The position numbers and the translations under genes were made by a program. Positions 1 through 9,850 of a stretch of DNA of 64,000 nt are shown here, piece by piece. The stretch lies in contig UQNZ01000006.1 of NCBI GenBank assembly GCA_900542525.1, positions 1 through 64,000 of the forward strand. The letters run 5' to 3'. Every line of letters begins with the position of its first letter. The first letter of the stretch is position 1. Source of the stretch: an uncultured Eggerthella sp. (GTDB taxonomy: Bacteria; Actinomycetota; Coriobacteriia; Coriobacteriales; Eggerthellaceae). A model generated the notes under the pieces. The model was not told the origin of the DNA and did not search any database. It saw only the letters and a list, made by a program, of their open reading frames with translations.

Positions 1-74
1 ACTAACGAATTTAGTCGGCGAAGAGTCACCTCGCTGCCTCACCCTTTTCGCTGATCTAATAATGCGAGATAGGG

Positions 75-1910
75 CTACAGCAATTCAGAAGTTTCGAGCC
101 ACTCTTCTTCGAGCTCGCCTAAATCCTTTTGGAGTTGGGCGATGCGCTCCTGGATTTCACCAAGGACAACATAGTCGCTCGGATCTGCTTGCGCTTGTTC
201 ATCTTGAGCTTGAACGATCTTCCCTTCAAGGGTTTGCATGCGGCGTTCGAGCGAGTTCACCCGCTTACGCACTTCTCGCAACTCCCCGCCACTCAGCTTC
301 GAAACTGCGCTCACCTGAGCGCTTTCTGCCCGAATCCCTCCCTCAGTCGCAGAAGCAGCATCTTCGCTCACGCCAAAGCGCTTGCGCCCTCGTTTGGCAC
401 GCGCCGCTTCTAGTTGCTCAAGGTACTCCTCCGCTCCGCGCGGCACATGCCGCAACGTCCCATCGATCAAGGCAAACTGATGATCCGTCACACGCTCCAT
501 CATGTAGCGATCGTGCGTTACCATGATCAAAGTACCGGGCCAGGAATCGAGTAGATTCTCCATAGCAACGAGCATATCAATGTCCATATCGTTGCTCGGC
601 TCATCAAGAATAAGAACGTTGGGCGCATCAAGCAAGATGAGCATGAGCTGCATCCTGCGCTTCTGTCCTCCCGAAAGAGCTTTCACCTGCGTGTTGAGAT
701 ACGCCTTCTCGAATCCAAGCTGCTCGAGCAGCGCTGCAGGCGAAACGATCTTCCCCTCGATCTCGTAATGCGATTGATAGCGTGTGAGCACTTCTCGCAC
801 GAGCGACTCACCCAATTCTTCAAGCTCATTCAAAGCCTGGCTCAAAAAGGCGATCTTAACGGTTTTGCCCACTTCGATCTTTCCCCGCGAAGGCTTGAGA
901 TGCTGTTGCAGAACCTCGAGCAAGGTTGACTTACCGGCGCCATTTTCGCCAAGCACGCCATAGCGATCCCCTGGCCCAATAAGCCAGGTTATATCACGCA
1001 ACACTGGCTCAGCCTTCTCATCAAAGCAAAACGTCACATCCGTGAGCTCGATACATTTCTTTCCCAAACGCGAAATGGCAGCACGCTTCAATTCAACGCT
1101 GTTACGAATAGGAGGCTCCTGCGCGATAAGCTCGCGCGCAGCTTCAACATGGAACTTCGGCTTGGTCGAACGCGCCCGCGCTCCACGCGAAAGCCAAGCG
1201 AGCTCACGACGCGCCAAATTACGTCGCTTTCGTTCGGTCTGCTCGATGATTCGATCGCGCTCAACGCGCTGCTGCACGTACGCCGAATAGCCTCCCTCGA
1301 AGCCTTCAACAGCGCCATCATGCACTTCCCACATCGAAGTACACACCTCGTCCAAAAACCAACGGTCGTGCGTGACCACCACAAGCGCCCCCTGCTTCTT
1401 CGAGAAGCGCCGACGCAGGTGCTCAGCAAGCCAGTGAATGCCTTCGATATCAAGATGGTTGGTAGGTTCATCGAGCAAGACGATATCCACATCAGTAATG
1501 AGCACGCGAGCAAGATCGACACGTCTGCGCTGCCCACCCGAAAGTGAACCAATGCGTGCATTCGGATCGAGGTCACCTACCAGGTTATCAAGAATCTCGC
1601 GCACACGCGCATCGGACGCCCACACATATTCGGGCGTGTCGCCCAAGATACTCCGGAATACCGTTGCATTGTTGTCGAGGACGTCTTTCTGCGCAAGTGT
1701 AGCAACACGCACACCACGCGTGCGCAGAACACGCCCTTCATCAGGATCGATCGTGCCATCAAAAAGCCGCAATAGCGATGATTTCCCGTCGCCATTCTTG
1801 CCAACCACGCCAATCGCATCGCCGTCATCAATACCAAGCGAAAGCGACTCGAAGATGACCTTCGTGGGATATTCAAGATGAACGTTCTCGCAACCTAAAA
1901 GAAATGCCAT
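75..1910 (-). CDS. ABC-F family ATPase (Uup-like)
   Basis: Soluble ABC protein with two nucleotide-binding domains and no membrane segments. Such ABC-F proteins act on ribosomes (translation factors or ribosome protection). Domain 1 has Walker A GKNGDGKS (about residues 37-44), signature LSGGQRRR and Walker B ending LLDEPTNHLD. A basic linker rich in Arg/Lys follows. Domain 2 has GENGAGKST, LSGGQKRR and LILDEPSNDMD. The last 70 residues form a charged coiled coil, as in Uup. About 611 aa, typical length. The ATG at 1910 has GGAG just upstream; a TTG three codons earlier (1919) is an alternative start. A TATAAT -10 lies at 1955-1960. Family call is firm; the ribosomal role is inferred from the family. 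Confidence 0.93.
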   Translation of the reverse strand: MAFLLGCENVHLEYPTKVIFESLSLGIDDGDAIGVVGKNGDGKSSLLRLFDGTIDPDEGRVLRTRGVRVATLAQKDVLDNNATVFRSILGDTPEYVWASDARVREILDNLVGDLDPNARIGSLSGGQRRRVDLARVLITDVDIVLLDEPTNHLDIEGIHWLAEHLRRRFSKKQGALVVVTHDRWFLDEVCTSMWEVHDGAVEGFEGGYSAYVQQRVERDRIIEQTERKRRNLARRELAWLSRGARARSTKPKFHVEAARELIAQEPPIRNSVELKRAAISRLGKKCIELTDVTFCFDEKAEPVLRDITWLIGPGDRYGVLGENGAGKSTLLEVLQQHLKPSRGKIEVGKTVKIAFLSQALNELEELGESLVREVLTRYQSHYEIEGKIVSPAALLEQLGFEKAYLNTQVKALSGGQKRRMQLMLILLDAPNVLILDEPSNDMDIDMLVAMENLLDSWPGTLIMVTHDRYMMERVTDHQFALIDGTLRHVPRGAEEYLEQLEAARAKRGRKRFGVSEDAASATEGGIRAESAQVSAVSKLSGGELREVRKRVNSLERRMQTLEGKIVQAQDEQAQADPSDYVVLGEIQERIAQLQKDLGELEEEWLETSELL

Positions 1911-1954
1911 ATGCTCCAACTTCTTATTCGTGCAGTTCTTACTCTGTCTCTTTC

Positions 1955-1960
1955 ATTATA
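1955..1960 (-). promoter_or_regulatory. Candidate -10 box for the ABC-F gene
   Basis: TATAAT on the minus strand about 45 bases before the ABC-F start. No good -35 hexamer sits 16-18 bases upstream; TTGAAA occurs at about 20 bases. The bases that follow (GAAAG) resemble those after the -10 boxes of rpiB and lgt in this window. Confidence 0.4.
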
Positions 1961-2028
1961 GCCTGCGTCTTAAACGCCCTTTTCAAGCGCCTCAAAGAAC
2001 GATCGCCCGCACGGCCCTCCCCAACAAA

Positions 2029-2054
2029 AAAGCGGCAGCCGAAGCCGCCGCTTT
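2029..2054 (-). terminator. Intrinsic terminator after the cyclophilin gene
   Basis: Eight-base-pair stem AAAGCGGC/GCCGCTTT with a GC-rich loop, followed on the minus strand by a run of T. It separates the cyclophilin gene from the ABC-F gene. Confidence 0.8.
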
Positions 2055-2146
2055 GAATTCGATTCGAATGCCCCTTATGAAGCTCTTCGTTTCAAGAAGC
2101 ACTCTTGCTGCCATCGAGCAGCACTGAGCTCGTCCTTACGATCCCT

Positions 2147-3687
2147 CTATTCACTAGATGATTCATTTTCAGCGGCAGCAGCAGATTCTGCTTGAACTGA
2201 AAGACTCTCGGTTGTAGCGCCTTTACTTGTTGATGTGGTAGCGTTCGATTCCGCCTTAGCACTTGCAGAAGCTTCACTCTGAGCACTGGAAGCTGCCGAA
2301 GACTTACTCTGGCTGCTTGTCGCACTCTTTGTAGTGGAGGTACTCGAAGCGCTCTTTGCTGTCGGAGCTGATTTCTTGGTCGCATCCCACTTGCCACTTG
2401 AGTTCACGTGATATTTGCCGATCCACGTACTGGTAGCCATCACGCCATCGGATCCCACATAGTAATTGCCGACCCACTTGCTCTTCTGCATGATGCCCCA
2501 GTTGTTGAAGTAATACCACTTGCCGGAATCCTTGACCCAGCCAGTCTTCATCTTGCCTGATTTCTTATCGAAGTAGTACTTATCCTTGTTTACGTCATAC
2601 ATGCCCGTGATCATGGCTCCGTCGAAGCCGAAGAGATAGTAGCCATTCTTAACCCACGTCAACGTTCCAACATACATAGCACCTGAAGGCTTATAGTAGT
2701 ACCACTTTCCGTTTTCTTTGATCCAGCCCGTTTTCATAGCGCCAGTCTTGCTATCGAGAAGGTAAGTGTCTTCGCCGACCGCCGTCTTACCTGTCTGCAT
2801 CACGCCGGTGCCCAGGTAATACCACTTGCCCTTTACCTTCTGCCAGCCCGTCTTCATGGCGCCATCAGAACCGTAATAGTACCAATTGCCGTTAGCCTTC
2901 TGCCAACCAGTCTTCATATAGCCCTTGCTATCGAATTGATACCACTTGCCTTTGATCGCGATAGCTTCATTGCGCGGATACTTCTTCCCCGTCGCCTTCT
3001 GCTGAGCGCTGTTGTACTTATACCACCATTTGCCGCCTGACTTCTTCCAACCATTCGAAGAAACAACTGGCGCGACCTTGATCGAGGTGATGACCGGGTT
3101 CTTGAAGGCCGAATTGACGAACATACCGCCATAGATGTACTTGGTATTCAGGATGGAATCAACAACATCCATGCCACTTGTCACATGGCCAAACGCTGCA
3201 TATTCACCATCCCAGCTGGGAGTATCTTTTAACGTGATGAAGAACTGCGAGCTTGCACTATTGTAATCGGTCGCACGTGCCATAGAGATTACGCCGCGCT
3301 TATGAGAGATCGGATTCTTCCATCCATTCTTAGCGAACTCACCCTTGATGTTGGTACCGCTTCCGCCCGTACCATCACCCTTCGGATCGCCGCCCTGGAT
3401 ACAAACATTCCATTCAACACGATGGAAGGTCAATCCATCATAGAAACCGCTACGCGCGAGTTTCACGAAATTATCGACCGTGATAGGAGCAGCTTTACGA
3501 TCAAGCTCTACGGTCACCGTGCCATAATCCTTGATCTCGATCTTCGCCATGTACTTATCAGCTTCAGCAGCGTAAGCCTTCTCGGGGGTCTGCACGAAAG
3601 CGATCCCGCACAAAGAAGAACACATGCCAAAAGCGCAATGAAAGATGCTTTGAGCACCCCAAAAGGCCTCTTTCTTACGTCTTCCAT
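2147..3687 (-). CDS. Secreted cyclophilin with cell-wall-binding repeats (frameshifted in signal peptide)
   Basis: Cyclophilin-type peptidyl-prolyl isomerase (FHRV, IQGGDP, SSQFFI, AAFGHV motifs) followed by about nine 20-residue aromatic repeats of the WYYYxxxGAMKTGW kind, as in choline/cell-wall-binding modules, and an 80-residue Ser/Ala/Thr/Glu-rich tail. It would fold surface proteins outside the membrane. The long frame opens only at 3625, with a truncated leader. In the next frame an ATG at 3687 with AGGAGCAAGG upstream encodes MEDVRKRPFGVLKASF plus a hydrophobic core. One extra base near 3611-3618 (a CTTCTTTG stretch) would join the two into a normal signal peptide ending AYA-AEA, about 513 aa. 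So this is a one-base deletion, a sequencing error, or a slippage site. Cyclophilin and repeat calls are firm. Confidence 0.85.
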
Positions 3688-3902
3688 CCTTGCTCCTCTC
3701 ACCAATAGAAAGTTTTATTCATCCATTTCAATGCTCTATTGAGTCAATCGATACCGAATTGTAACTTTTGGCTCCAGAGGGGTCAATCCGTTAAGAATAA
3801 CCTCACAGAAAGAGCGTCAAACACTCGGATAGAACAGTCCGCCTGGAGAAAACGACAAATGACGACAGACTTCAAGGCGCTTCAATGAAAGACGCTTCAC
3901 AC

Positions 3903-3931
3903 AAAACGACCACCCTGAAGGTGGCCGTTTT
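3903..3931 (-). terminator. Terminator after the universal stress protein
   Basis: Inverted repeat AAAACGaCCACC / GGTGGcCGTTTT with a five-base loop just beyond the minus-strand stop at 3952, ending in a T-rich stretch. Confidence 0.75.
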
Positions 3932-3951
3932 GCTCATTGTATGGATGAAAG

Positions 3952-4428
3952 TTACTTGATAACGAGGATCGGAATGGTAGATTCGCGCAACACTGCATAG
4001 CTGACCGAACCGATAACACCACGAATCGCGCCTAGGCCACGTGAGCCCATCACGATAAGGTCAGCTTCAACCTCTTTTGCAAACTCGATGATATCGTCTG
4101 CTGGCGTATAACCAGGAATAACATCGATCGAAACTTGATCTTCAACGCCCTCGATTGCAACACCCAAGCCCGCTTTCACCTTTTCAGACTCTTCAGCGAT
4201 CGTACGGTTGTAAAGATCCATTACATCCTCAACCGAAAGCAGATACTGCTCTGGATCGAAAGAGGAGTTATTGAAGCTTGCAGGAAGCTGCGCATTGGGA
4301 TGTGTGGTAACGAACACTACATGAATGCGAACCTCAGGATCAGCGAGTGCGAAATCGCGCGCTTTCATAACCGCATCGACTGCATGGTCTGACCCATCAT
4401 AGGCAACGACTATATTATTGAATACCAT
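3952..4428 (-). CDS. Universal stress protein (UspA family)
   Basis: Single-domain UspA-type protein of 158 aa, cytosolic. The start MVFNNIVVAYDGSDHA is the standard first strand plus the Asp that contacts nucleotide. The C-terminal GSRGLGAIRGVIGSVS carries the G-2x-G-9x-G-S/T ATP-binding signature, so this is the ATP-binding subclass. Monocistronic: its own terminator follows and a TetR gene diverges upstream. Exact stress role cannot be read from the sequence. Confidence 0.93.
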   Translation of the reverse strand: MVFNNIVVAYDGSDHAVDAVMKARDFALADPEVRIHVVFVTTHPNAQLPASFNNSSFDPEQYLLSVEDVMDLYNRTIAEESEKVKAGLGVAIEGVEDQVSIDVIPGYTPADDIIEFAKEVEADLIVMGSRGLGAIRGVIGSVSYAVLRESTIPILVIK

Positions 4429-4696
4429 CTTGGCTACCCTTTTCTTTCTCTTGAACCCGCTAGCATGCCAGCCGATTCAAACCCCTACCCTAAGCCCGTT
4501 TCATCATGTGAAGCAGGTATGAATCAAGTCTAACATTCTTCGATGGAATTGCTCGATATTTAGTAATTCTGCAACTTTGCCGCTACTTTTTCCGTAAAAG
4601 AATATTTTGTGCGCTTATGCGTTTGTGACAAAAACATGTTCACGCGTTTCTGCTAGTATCAATCTATGAACTGGGCAAACGAAACGAGGAAGTGCC

Positions 4697-5365
4697 ATGC
4701 GTCCTAAAAACAAGATTATTTCAGCCCAAGATACTCACGCGCAAGTTTCGCGTGAAAAACTGCTCGATGCTGCGATTGCGCTCGTTAATGAATCGGGCAT
4801 GAGTTCGCTTACGATTCGCAATATTTGCGACAAAGCGGGTATTTCTACGGGCAGCTTCTACAACCTCTTCGAAGGCAAGGACGATCTTGTCTCCTACTAC
4901 CTTCGTGATGTATTCATCGCCTACAAGCAGAAGGCTGAAGAAGAAGCCTCGGGCCGTACCGCGCTCGAGAAGATCATCCTTATCTATCGCTTCTATATCG
5001 ATTGCATCCTCGAAACAGGACTCGAATTCGTCACCGGCCTCTATTCAGCCATGACCAATCCCGTGTTCAACTTCCTTGAACGCGATGCCGATGAGGAAGT
5101 GGTGCTCGATCGCTGTCGCCAGTATCTCGAAGAAGGTATTGAAGCTGGCGAAGTAAAAGCTGATATCAACATGAATGAAGCGCTTATGCGCATCGCGATC
5201 ATCATTACGGGCAATATCTACTATTGGTGCGTCTTTGATGGACGAGTCGATCTTGCCTACCAGGCCGATTCGATGCTACAAAACTATCTGTGCACCCTCT
5301 CAACCGACCCCAACTGCACCTTCGAAGTTCCCATCATCCCCCACGACACGAACGCGCTTATCTAA
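4697..5365 (+). CDS. TetR/AcrR family transcriptional regulator
   Basis: 222 aa. The N-terminal TetR helix-turn-helix spans about residues 18-65 (LLDAAIALV, LTIRNICDKAGIS, GSFYNLFEGKDDL). The all-helical C-terminal ligand domain is not assignable. AGGAAG precedes the ATG at 4697. It is divergent from the stress-protein gene, with 268 bases between them. That gap includes AAACATGTTC at 4632-4641, nine of ten bases matching the GAACATGTTC palindromes near the MFS genes at 58.9 and 60.9 kb. Target and ligand unknown; its only neighbours are the stress protein and the ATP synthase operon, neither an obvious target. Confidence 0.9.
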   Translation: MRPKNKIISAQDTHAQVSREKLLDAAIALVNESGMSSLTIRNICDKAGISTGSFYNLFEGKDDLVSYYLRDVFIAYKQKAEEEASGRTALEKIILIYRFYIDCILETGLEFVTGLYSAMTNPVFNFLERDADEEVVLDRCRQYLEEGIEAGEVKADINMNEALMRIAIIITGNIYYWCVFDGRVDLAYQADSMLQNYLCTLSTDPNCTFEVPIIPHDTNALI

Positions 5366-5427
5366 TCCTCCCAGAAAGATGACAAGCTATCCGGTCGCTC
5401 GTCATCTTCGTCATCTTTCAACGAAAG

Positions 5428-5462
5428 AAAAAGGCTCTCCCCAAAACGGGAAGAGCCTTTTT
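5428..5462. terminator. Bidirectional terminator between tetR and atpC
   Basis: Stem AAAAAGGCTCTccc / gggaAGAGCCTTTTT with an AAAA-containing loop. A-tract and T-tract flank it on both sides, so it can end both the plus-strand regulator and the minus-strand ATP synthase operon. Confidence 0.85.
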
Positions 5463-5487
5463 AGCTGGTACGAATTCGAGAACCAGA

Positions 5488-5916
5488 TTAGACGTACTGA
5501 TCCTCTTTTTCTTTCGCCTCAAGCTGCACCTTGCACCAGCGCAACTTGCGGGTCAAAACCGAACGCGAGATAACGCTATCTTCTGAAAGGTTAGCAATGC
5601 GCTCTTCAAGGACAGGAATATCCTTGCGAAGCTTCTCAACATTAATGCGGTTGAGAGCTCGGGTCTTGTCGCAGAGAACGATAACGCGCTCACCGAGAAC
5701 CTGAACATAACCACCCATGATGGCAGCGCTCAGAGTGGTTCCGCCCTCTTGCTTGGTACGAGCCCAAATAACGCCGTCCTTCAATGCGGAGACGTAAGGC
5801 TCGTGGTTAGCCATGATACCCAGCTCACCTTCGGAGCCGGGAACCATCACTGAGTAGAGAGAGCCGGAATAGAGTACCTGGTTCTTTGCTACAACATCAC
5901 AGATAATTTCGGACAT
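5488..5916 (-). CDS. atpC: ATP synthase F1 epsilon subunit
   Basis: 142 aa, last gene of the ATP synthase operon. The N-terminal beta-barrel domain is clear (MSEIICDVVAKNQVLYSG, then GSEGELGIMANHEP) and is followed by the C-terminal helical hairpin. Epsilon sits on the central stalk and regulates ATPase activity. The start is ATG 5916, two bases after the atpD stop, with the ribosome site inside the end of atpD. Confidence 0.95.
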   Translation of the reverse strand: MSEIICDVVAKNQVLYSGSLYSVMVPGSEGELGIMANHEPYVSALKDGVIWARTKQEGGTTLSAAIMGGYVQVLGERVIVLCDKTRALNRINVEKLRKDIPVLEERIANLSEDSVISRSVLTRKLRWCKVQLEAKEKEDQYV

Positions 5917-5918
5917 GA

Positions 5919-7361
5919 TTACTCCTCGTTCTTGAGCTGCTCGTAAGCCGCATAGACGTCTTCGATGCCGCCCTTCATACGGAAGCACTGCTCAGGAATC
6001 TCATCGCAGTTGCCCTTCAAGATCTCGTCGAAGGAGCGGATGGTGTCCTCCAACTTGACGTAGGAACCGTCCTGGCCGGTAAACTGCTTTGCAACATGGA
6101 AGTTCTGGCCGAGGAACTGCTGAACCTTACGTGCGCGATTAACGATGATCTTCTGCTCTTCAGAGAGCTCGTCCATACCGAGAATCGCGATGATGTCCTG
6201 AAGGTCTTTGTACTGCTGCAAGATCTCCTGAACGCCAACCGCAACGCGATAGTGCTCTTCGCCAACGATGTCGGGATCGAGCGCGCGAGAGGTGGACTCC
6301 AGCGGGTCAACAGCAGGGTAAATACCAAGCTCAGAGATCGCACGAGAAAGAACGGTCTTAGCATCCAAGTGGGTAAACGTGGTTGCCGGAGCCGGGTCGG
6401 TAAGGTCGTCAGCAGGAACATAGACTGCCTGCACCGACGTGATCGAACCGGTCTTGGTAGAGGTAATGCGCTCCTGAAGTTCGCCCATCTCCGTTGCCAG
6501 CGTGGGCTGATAGCCTACTGCAGAAGGCATACGGCCGAGCAGCGCGGACACCTCAGAACCTGCCTGGGTAAAGCGGAAGATGTTGTCGACGAACAGCAGA
6601 ACGTCCTGACCCTGATCACGGAAGTACTCCGCTTCAGTAAGGCCAGCAAGACCAACGCGAAGACGTGCTCCAGGAGGCTCGTTCATCTGGCCGTAGACCA
6701 AGCAGGTCTTGTTAATAACGCCAGAATCGCTCATCTCGAGGAACAGGTCGGTTCCCTCACGGGTACGCTCTCCTACACCGGTGAATACCGAAGTACCACC
6801 ATGCTCCTGAGCGAGGTTGTTGATGAGTTCCTGAATGATAACAGTCTTACCAACACCGGCGCCGCCGAACAGACCCGTCTTACCACCCTTGATGAAGGGC
6901 TCGATCAGGTCGATCGACTTGATGCCGGTCTCGAAAATCTCGGTGGTAGTGGTGAGCTCGTCATATGCAGGTGCCGGACGATGGATCGGCATCCACTCTT
7001 TGATGTCGGGCATAGGCTTGCCGTCAACTGGCTCGCCTACCACATTCCAAATACGACCCAGGGTCTCAGGACCAACAGGCATCATCATAGGAGCGCCTGT
7101 ATCCTGAACTTCAAGGCCGCGCGTTAAGCCGTCGGTTGACGACATTGCAACTGCACGAACCAAATCGCCAGGGAGGTGCATCTGAACCTCCATGACCAAC
7201 TTGACGTGACCAATAGGGGTATCGGCGTCGATGCGAAGTGCGTTATAGATCGCGGGCATTTCGCTCGGAGCGAACTCAACATCAACAACAGGACCGACGA
7301 CACGGACGATATGTCCGATACCACCCTTGGCTGCAGGTGCATTATTTGTTTCTTCAGCCAT
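5919..7361 (-). CDS. atpD: ATP synthase F1 beta subunit
   Basis: Catalytic subunit, 480 aa. Walker A GGAGVGKT at about 166-173, catalytic Glu in GERTREG near 198, Walker B LLFVDNI, and the ALLGRMPSAVGYQPTL stretch. It forms the alpha3beta3 ring that makes ATP. The atpG stop and the atpD start overlap as TAATG at 7361-7363, implying translational coupling. Preceded by a proper Shine-Dalgarno (GGAGG within the end of atpG). No unusual residues seen. Confidence 0.98.
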   Translation of the reverse strand: MAEETNNAPAAKGGIGHIVRVVGPVVDVEFAPSEMPAIYNALRIDADTPIGHVKLVMEVQMHLPGDLVRAVAMSSTDGLTRGLEVQDTGAPMMMPVGPETLGRIWNVVGEPVDGKPMPDIKEWMPIHRPAPAYDELTTTTEIFETGIKSIDLIEPFIKGGKTGLFGGAGVGKTVIIQELINNLAQEHGGTSVFTGVGERTREGTDLFLEMSDSGVINKTCLVYGQMNEPPGARLRVGLAGLTEAEYFRDQGQDVLLFVDNIFRFTQAGSEVSALLGRMPSAVGYQPTLATEMGELQERITSTKTGSITSVQAVYVPADDLTDPAPATTFTHLDAKTVLSRAISELGIYPAVDPLESTSRALDPDIVGEEHYRVAVGVQEILQQYKDLQDIIAILGMDELSEEQKIIVNRARKVQQFLGQNFHVAKQFTGQDGSYVKLEDTIRSFDEILKGNCDEIPEQCFRMKGGIEDVYAAYEQLKNEE

Positions 7362-8278
7362 TAGTCCTCCAAAGCTTCGGCGCCACCAACGATCTCGTTG
7401 AGCTCTGTGGTGATTGCGCCTTGACGTACACGGTTATAAACACGATTGAGGGTCTCAATCATATCGTTGGCGTTATCCGTCGCATTCTTCATAGCGTTAC
7501 GACGAGCAGCCTGTTCAGCTGCAGCCGAGTCGATCAGTACATAGAACAGGTAGCCTGCCATGTACTCAGGGAGAAGCTGATCGAGAACTTCAACTTCGCC
7601 AGGTTCATACTCGAACGACCCCTGAATATCGGCATCGTCTTGATCGGTCTCGGTGATAGCGCCGTAGTTGAATACAGCGCCTTCCGGCCTGAACGATGCC
7701 AGATTGATCGGGAGCAAGACCTCTTCGATCAACTGCTGCTCCGCTGCGTTCTTCGAGTGGTTGTACAGAACAAACACTTCGTCGAGTTCGCCAGCGGTGT
7801 ACTTCTCGATGCAATAGTCGGTCAAAGTGTCAGATTCCTCTACGCGAGGATCTGCCGAGAGGTCCCTGAAGGCAAGAACGGTATCGGCGTTGCGATATTT
7901 GAAGTAAGCAATAGCCTTCTTACCGCAAGCAGCAACCGTGACGTTCTTACCCTCTGCCTTGCATTCCTTCATGATCTTATCGGCACGGCGCAGAACGCTG
8001 GAGTTGAAGCCGCCAGCCAAACCACGATCAGAAGTGACCACGATAAGAAGCGTGTTCTTGATCTCGTCGTGAGGCTTGGTGAGCTTCGCATTCGTCTCTC
8101 CCAGAAGCGACAGGTTAGAGAGCAACTCATACATCGCATTACGATAAGGGGTTGCATGCTCTACGCGCTCCATGGAGTGGCGAATCTTTGCAGCTGCGAC
8201 CATCTGCATGGTACGCGTGATCTGCTTCGTCGATTCGACGGAATTGATGCGCCTTTCAATGTCGTGAAGGTTTGCCAT
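7361..8278 (-). CDS. atpG: ATP synthase F1 gamma subunit
   Basis: 305 aa rotor-shaft subunit. N-terminal MANLHDIERRINSVESTKQITRTMQMVAAAK is the conserved coil inside the alpha/beta ring, with TSDRGLAGGFN in the middle domain and MKNATDNANDMIETL in the C-terminal coil. An acidic 20-residue insert (ETDQDDADIQG to EVEVLDQL) near residue 205-225 is somewhat longer than in model enzymes. Stop overlaps the atpD start. Confidence 0.97.
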   Translation of the reverse strand: MANLHDIERRINSVESTKQITRTMQMVAAAKIRHSMERVEHATPYRNAMYELLSNLSLLGETNAKLTKPHDEIKNTLLIVVTSDRGLAGGFNSSVLRRADKIMKECKAEGKNVTVAACGKKAIAYFKYRNADTVLAFRDLSADPRVEESDTLTDYCIEKYTAGELDEVFVLYNHSKNAAEQQLIEEVLLPINLASFRPEGAVFNYGAITETDQDDADIQGSFEYEPGEVEVLDQLLPEYMAGYLFYVLIDSAAAEQAARRNAMKNATDNANDMIETLNRVYNRVRQGAITTELNEIVGGAEALED

Positions 8279-8290
8279 GAGTGCCTTCCT

Positions 8291-9850
8291 TTACGCGATG
8301 AACTGAAGCTTGAACGCTTCGATCGCTTCGTGGAGCTTGGCCTCAGATTCGTCAGTGAATTTCTTCTCGTCACGAACCATGGCAACCACTTCACCGTAGT
8401 TGATACGCAGGTAGTCGAGCATTTCCGTACGGAAGCGAACAATGTTCTCAACAGGCAGGCTATCAAGGAAGCCTTGGTTGCCAGCCCAGATCGAGATTGC
8501 CTGCTCTTCGACCGGCATCGGCATGAAACGACCCTGCTTCAGAAGCTCAGTCATGGCAGCACCACGAGTGAGCTGCTGCTGAGTTGCCTTGTCGAGGTCG
8601 GAGCCGAACTGAGTGAACGCCTGAAGCTCGCGGAATGCTGCGAGGTCAAGACGCAGCGTACCAGCAACAGACTTCATCGATTTGACCTGAGCTGAACCAC
8701 CAACGCGGGATACGGAGATACCAACGTTGATAGCAGGGCGCTGACCCTGGAAGAACAGGTCGGTCTGCAGGAAGATCTGACCATCCGTAATAGAGATAAC
8801 GTTGGTCGGAATGTAGGCAGAAACGTCGCCAGCCTGCGTCTCGATGATCGGCAGTGCGGTGAGTGAACCTGCACCGTTCTCATCAGAGAGCTTGACCGCG
8901 CGTTCGAGCAGACGTGAATGCAGATAGAAGATGTCACCCGGGAAAGCCTCGCGTCCGGGAGGACGACGAAGGGTCAGAGACATCTGACGATAAGCAACTG
9001 CCTGCTTCGTGAGATCGTCATATACGCAAAGAACGTGGCCGCCAGGATTCTCAGCGTTTGCTGGCTTACCGTCTTTGCCGTTGTACATGAAGTATTCACC
9101 AATAGCAGCGCCTGCCATAGGAGCGAGGTACTGCAGAGGAGCAGCATCAGCTGCCGTAGCAGCAACGATGATGGTCTTGTCGAGTGCGCCGTGCTTTTCG
9201 AGTGCTTCTGCAACGTTCGCAACAGTGGATGCCTTCTGACCAACCGCAACGTAAACGCAGATCATGTCGTCGTTACGCTGGTTGATGATCGCATCGAGCG
9301 CGATAGACGTCTTACCGGTCTGACGGTCACCAATGATGAGCTCACGCTGACCACGTCCGATCGGAATCATCGAGTCGATCGCAATAATACCGGTCTGCAT
9401 CGGCTCTTCGACAGGCTGACGTTCGTGAACGCCAGGCGCCTTGAATTCAACCGGGCGATAACCTTCAGCCTCAATCGGGCCTTTGCCGTCGATAGGCATA
9501 CCGAGAGGATTCACAACACGACCGAGCATTGCGTGACCGGAAGGAACCTCCAAAATCTTACCAGTGGTGCGCACCTGGTCATTTTCCTTGATTGCCGTGA
9601 GGTCACCAAGGAGAACAGCGCCAACCTCTTCTTCTTCGAGGTTCTGAGCCAAGCCATAGACGATACGGCCGTCTTCTGCGATGAACTCGAGAAGTTCGCC
9701 TGCCATGGCACCCTTAAGACCGTCGATGCGAGCAATACCGTCGCCAATTTGGACGACGACACCGGTTTCGCGAGACTCGACGCTGGTATTGATAGCATCA
9801 AGCTGCTTGCGCAACGCTTCATCGATAGACTGTGCGGTGATTTCAGTCAC
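8291..9850 (-). CDS. atpA: ATP synthase F1 alpha subunit
   Basis: Non-catalytic nucleotide-binding subunit, about 519 aa. Walker A GDRQTGKT at about 174-181, and the arginine-finger segment VGISVSRVGGSAQ near 375. I choose the GTG at 9850 (protein MTEITAQSIDEAL) because GGAGG lies nine bases before it and the atpH stop overlaps it as TAGTG. The ATG at 9856 sits too close to the same ribosome site. Confidence 0.97.
   Translation of the reverse strand: MTEITAQSIDEALRKQLDAINTSVESRETGVVVQIGDGIARIDGLKGAMAGELLEFIAEDGRIVYGLAQNLEEEEVGAVLLGDLTAIKENDQVRTTGKILEVPSGHAMLGRVVNPLGMPIDGKGPIEAEGYRPVEFKAPGVHERQPVEEPMQTGIIAIDSMIPIGRGQRELIIGDRQTGKTSIALDAIINQRNDDMICVYVAVGQKASTVANVAEALEKHGALDKTIIVAATAADAAPLQYLAPMAGAAIGEYFMYNGKDGKPANAENPGGHVLCVYDDLTKQAVAYRQMSLTLRRPPGREAFPGDIFYLHSRLLERAVKLSDENGAGSLTALPIIETQAGDVSAYIPTNVISITDGQIFLQTDLFFQGQRPAINVGISVSRVGGSAQVKSMKSVAGTLRLDLAAFRELQAFTQFGSDLDKATQQQLTRGAAMTELLKQGRFMPMPVEEQAISIWAGNQGFLDSLPVENIVRFRTEMLDYLRINYGEVVAMVRDEKKFTDESEAKLHEAIEAFKLQFIA

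Noticed and set aside
3514..3705. Separate small gene in the frame holding MEDVRKRPFG
   Set aside because: It is best read as the N-terminal half of the cyclophilin signal peptide in a shifted frame, not an independent gene.
7238..8695. 485-codon plus-strand frame opposite atpG/atpA
   Set aside because: Antisense shadow of conserved ATP synthase genes; no family sequence.
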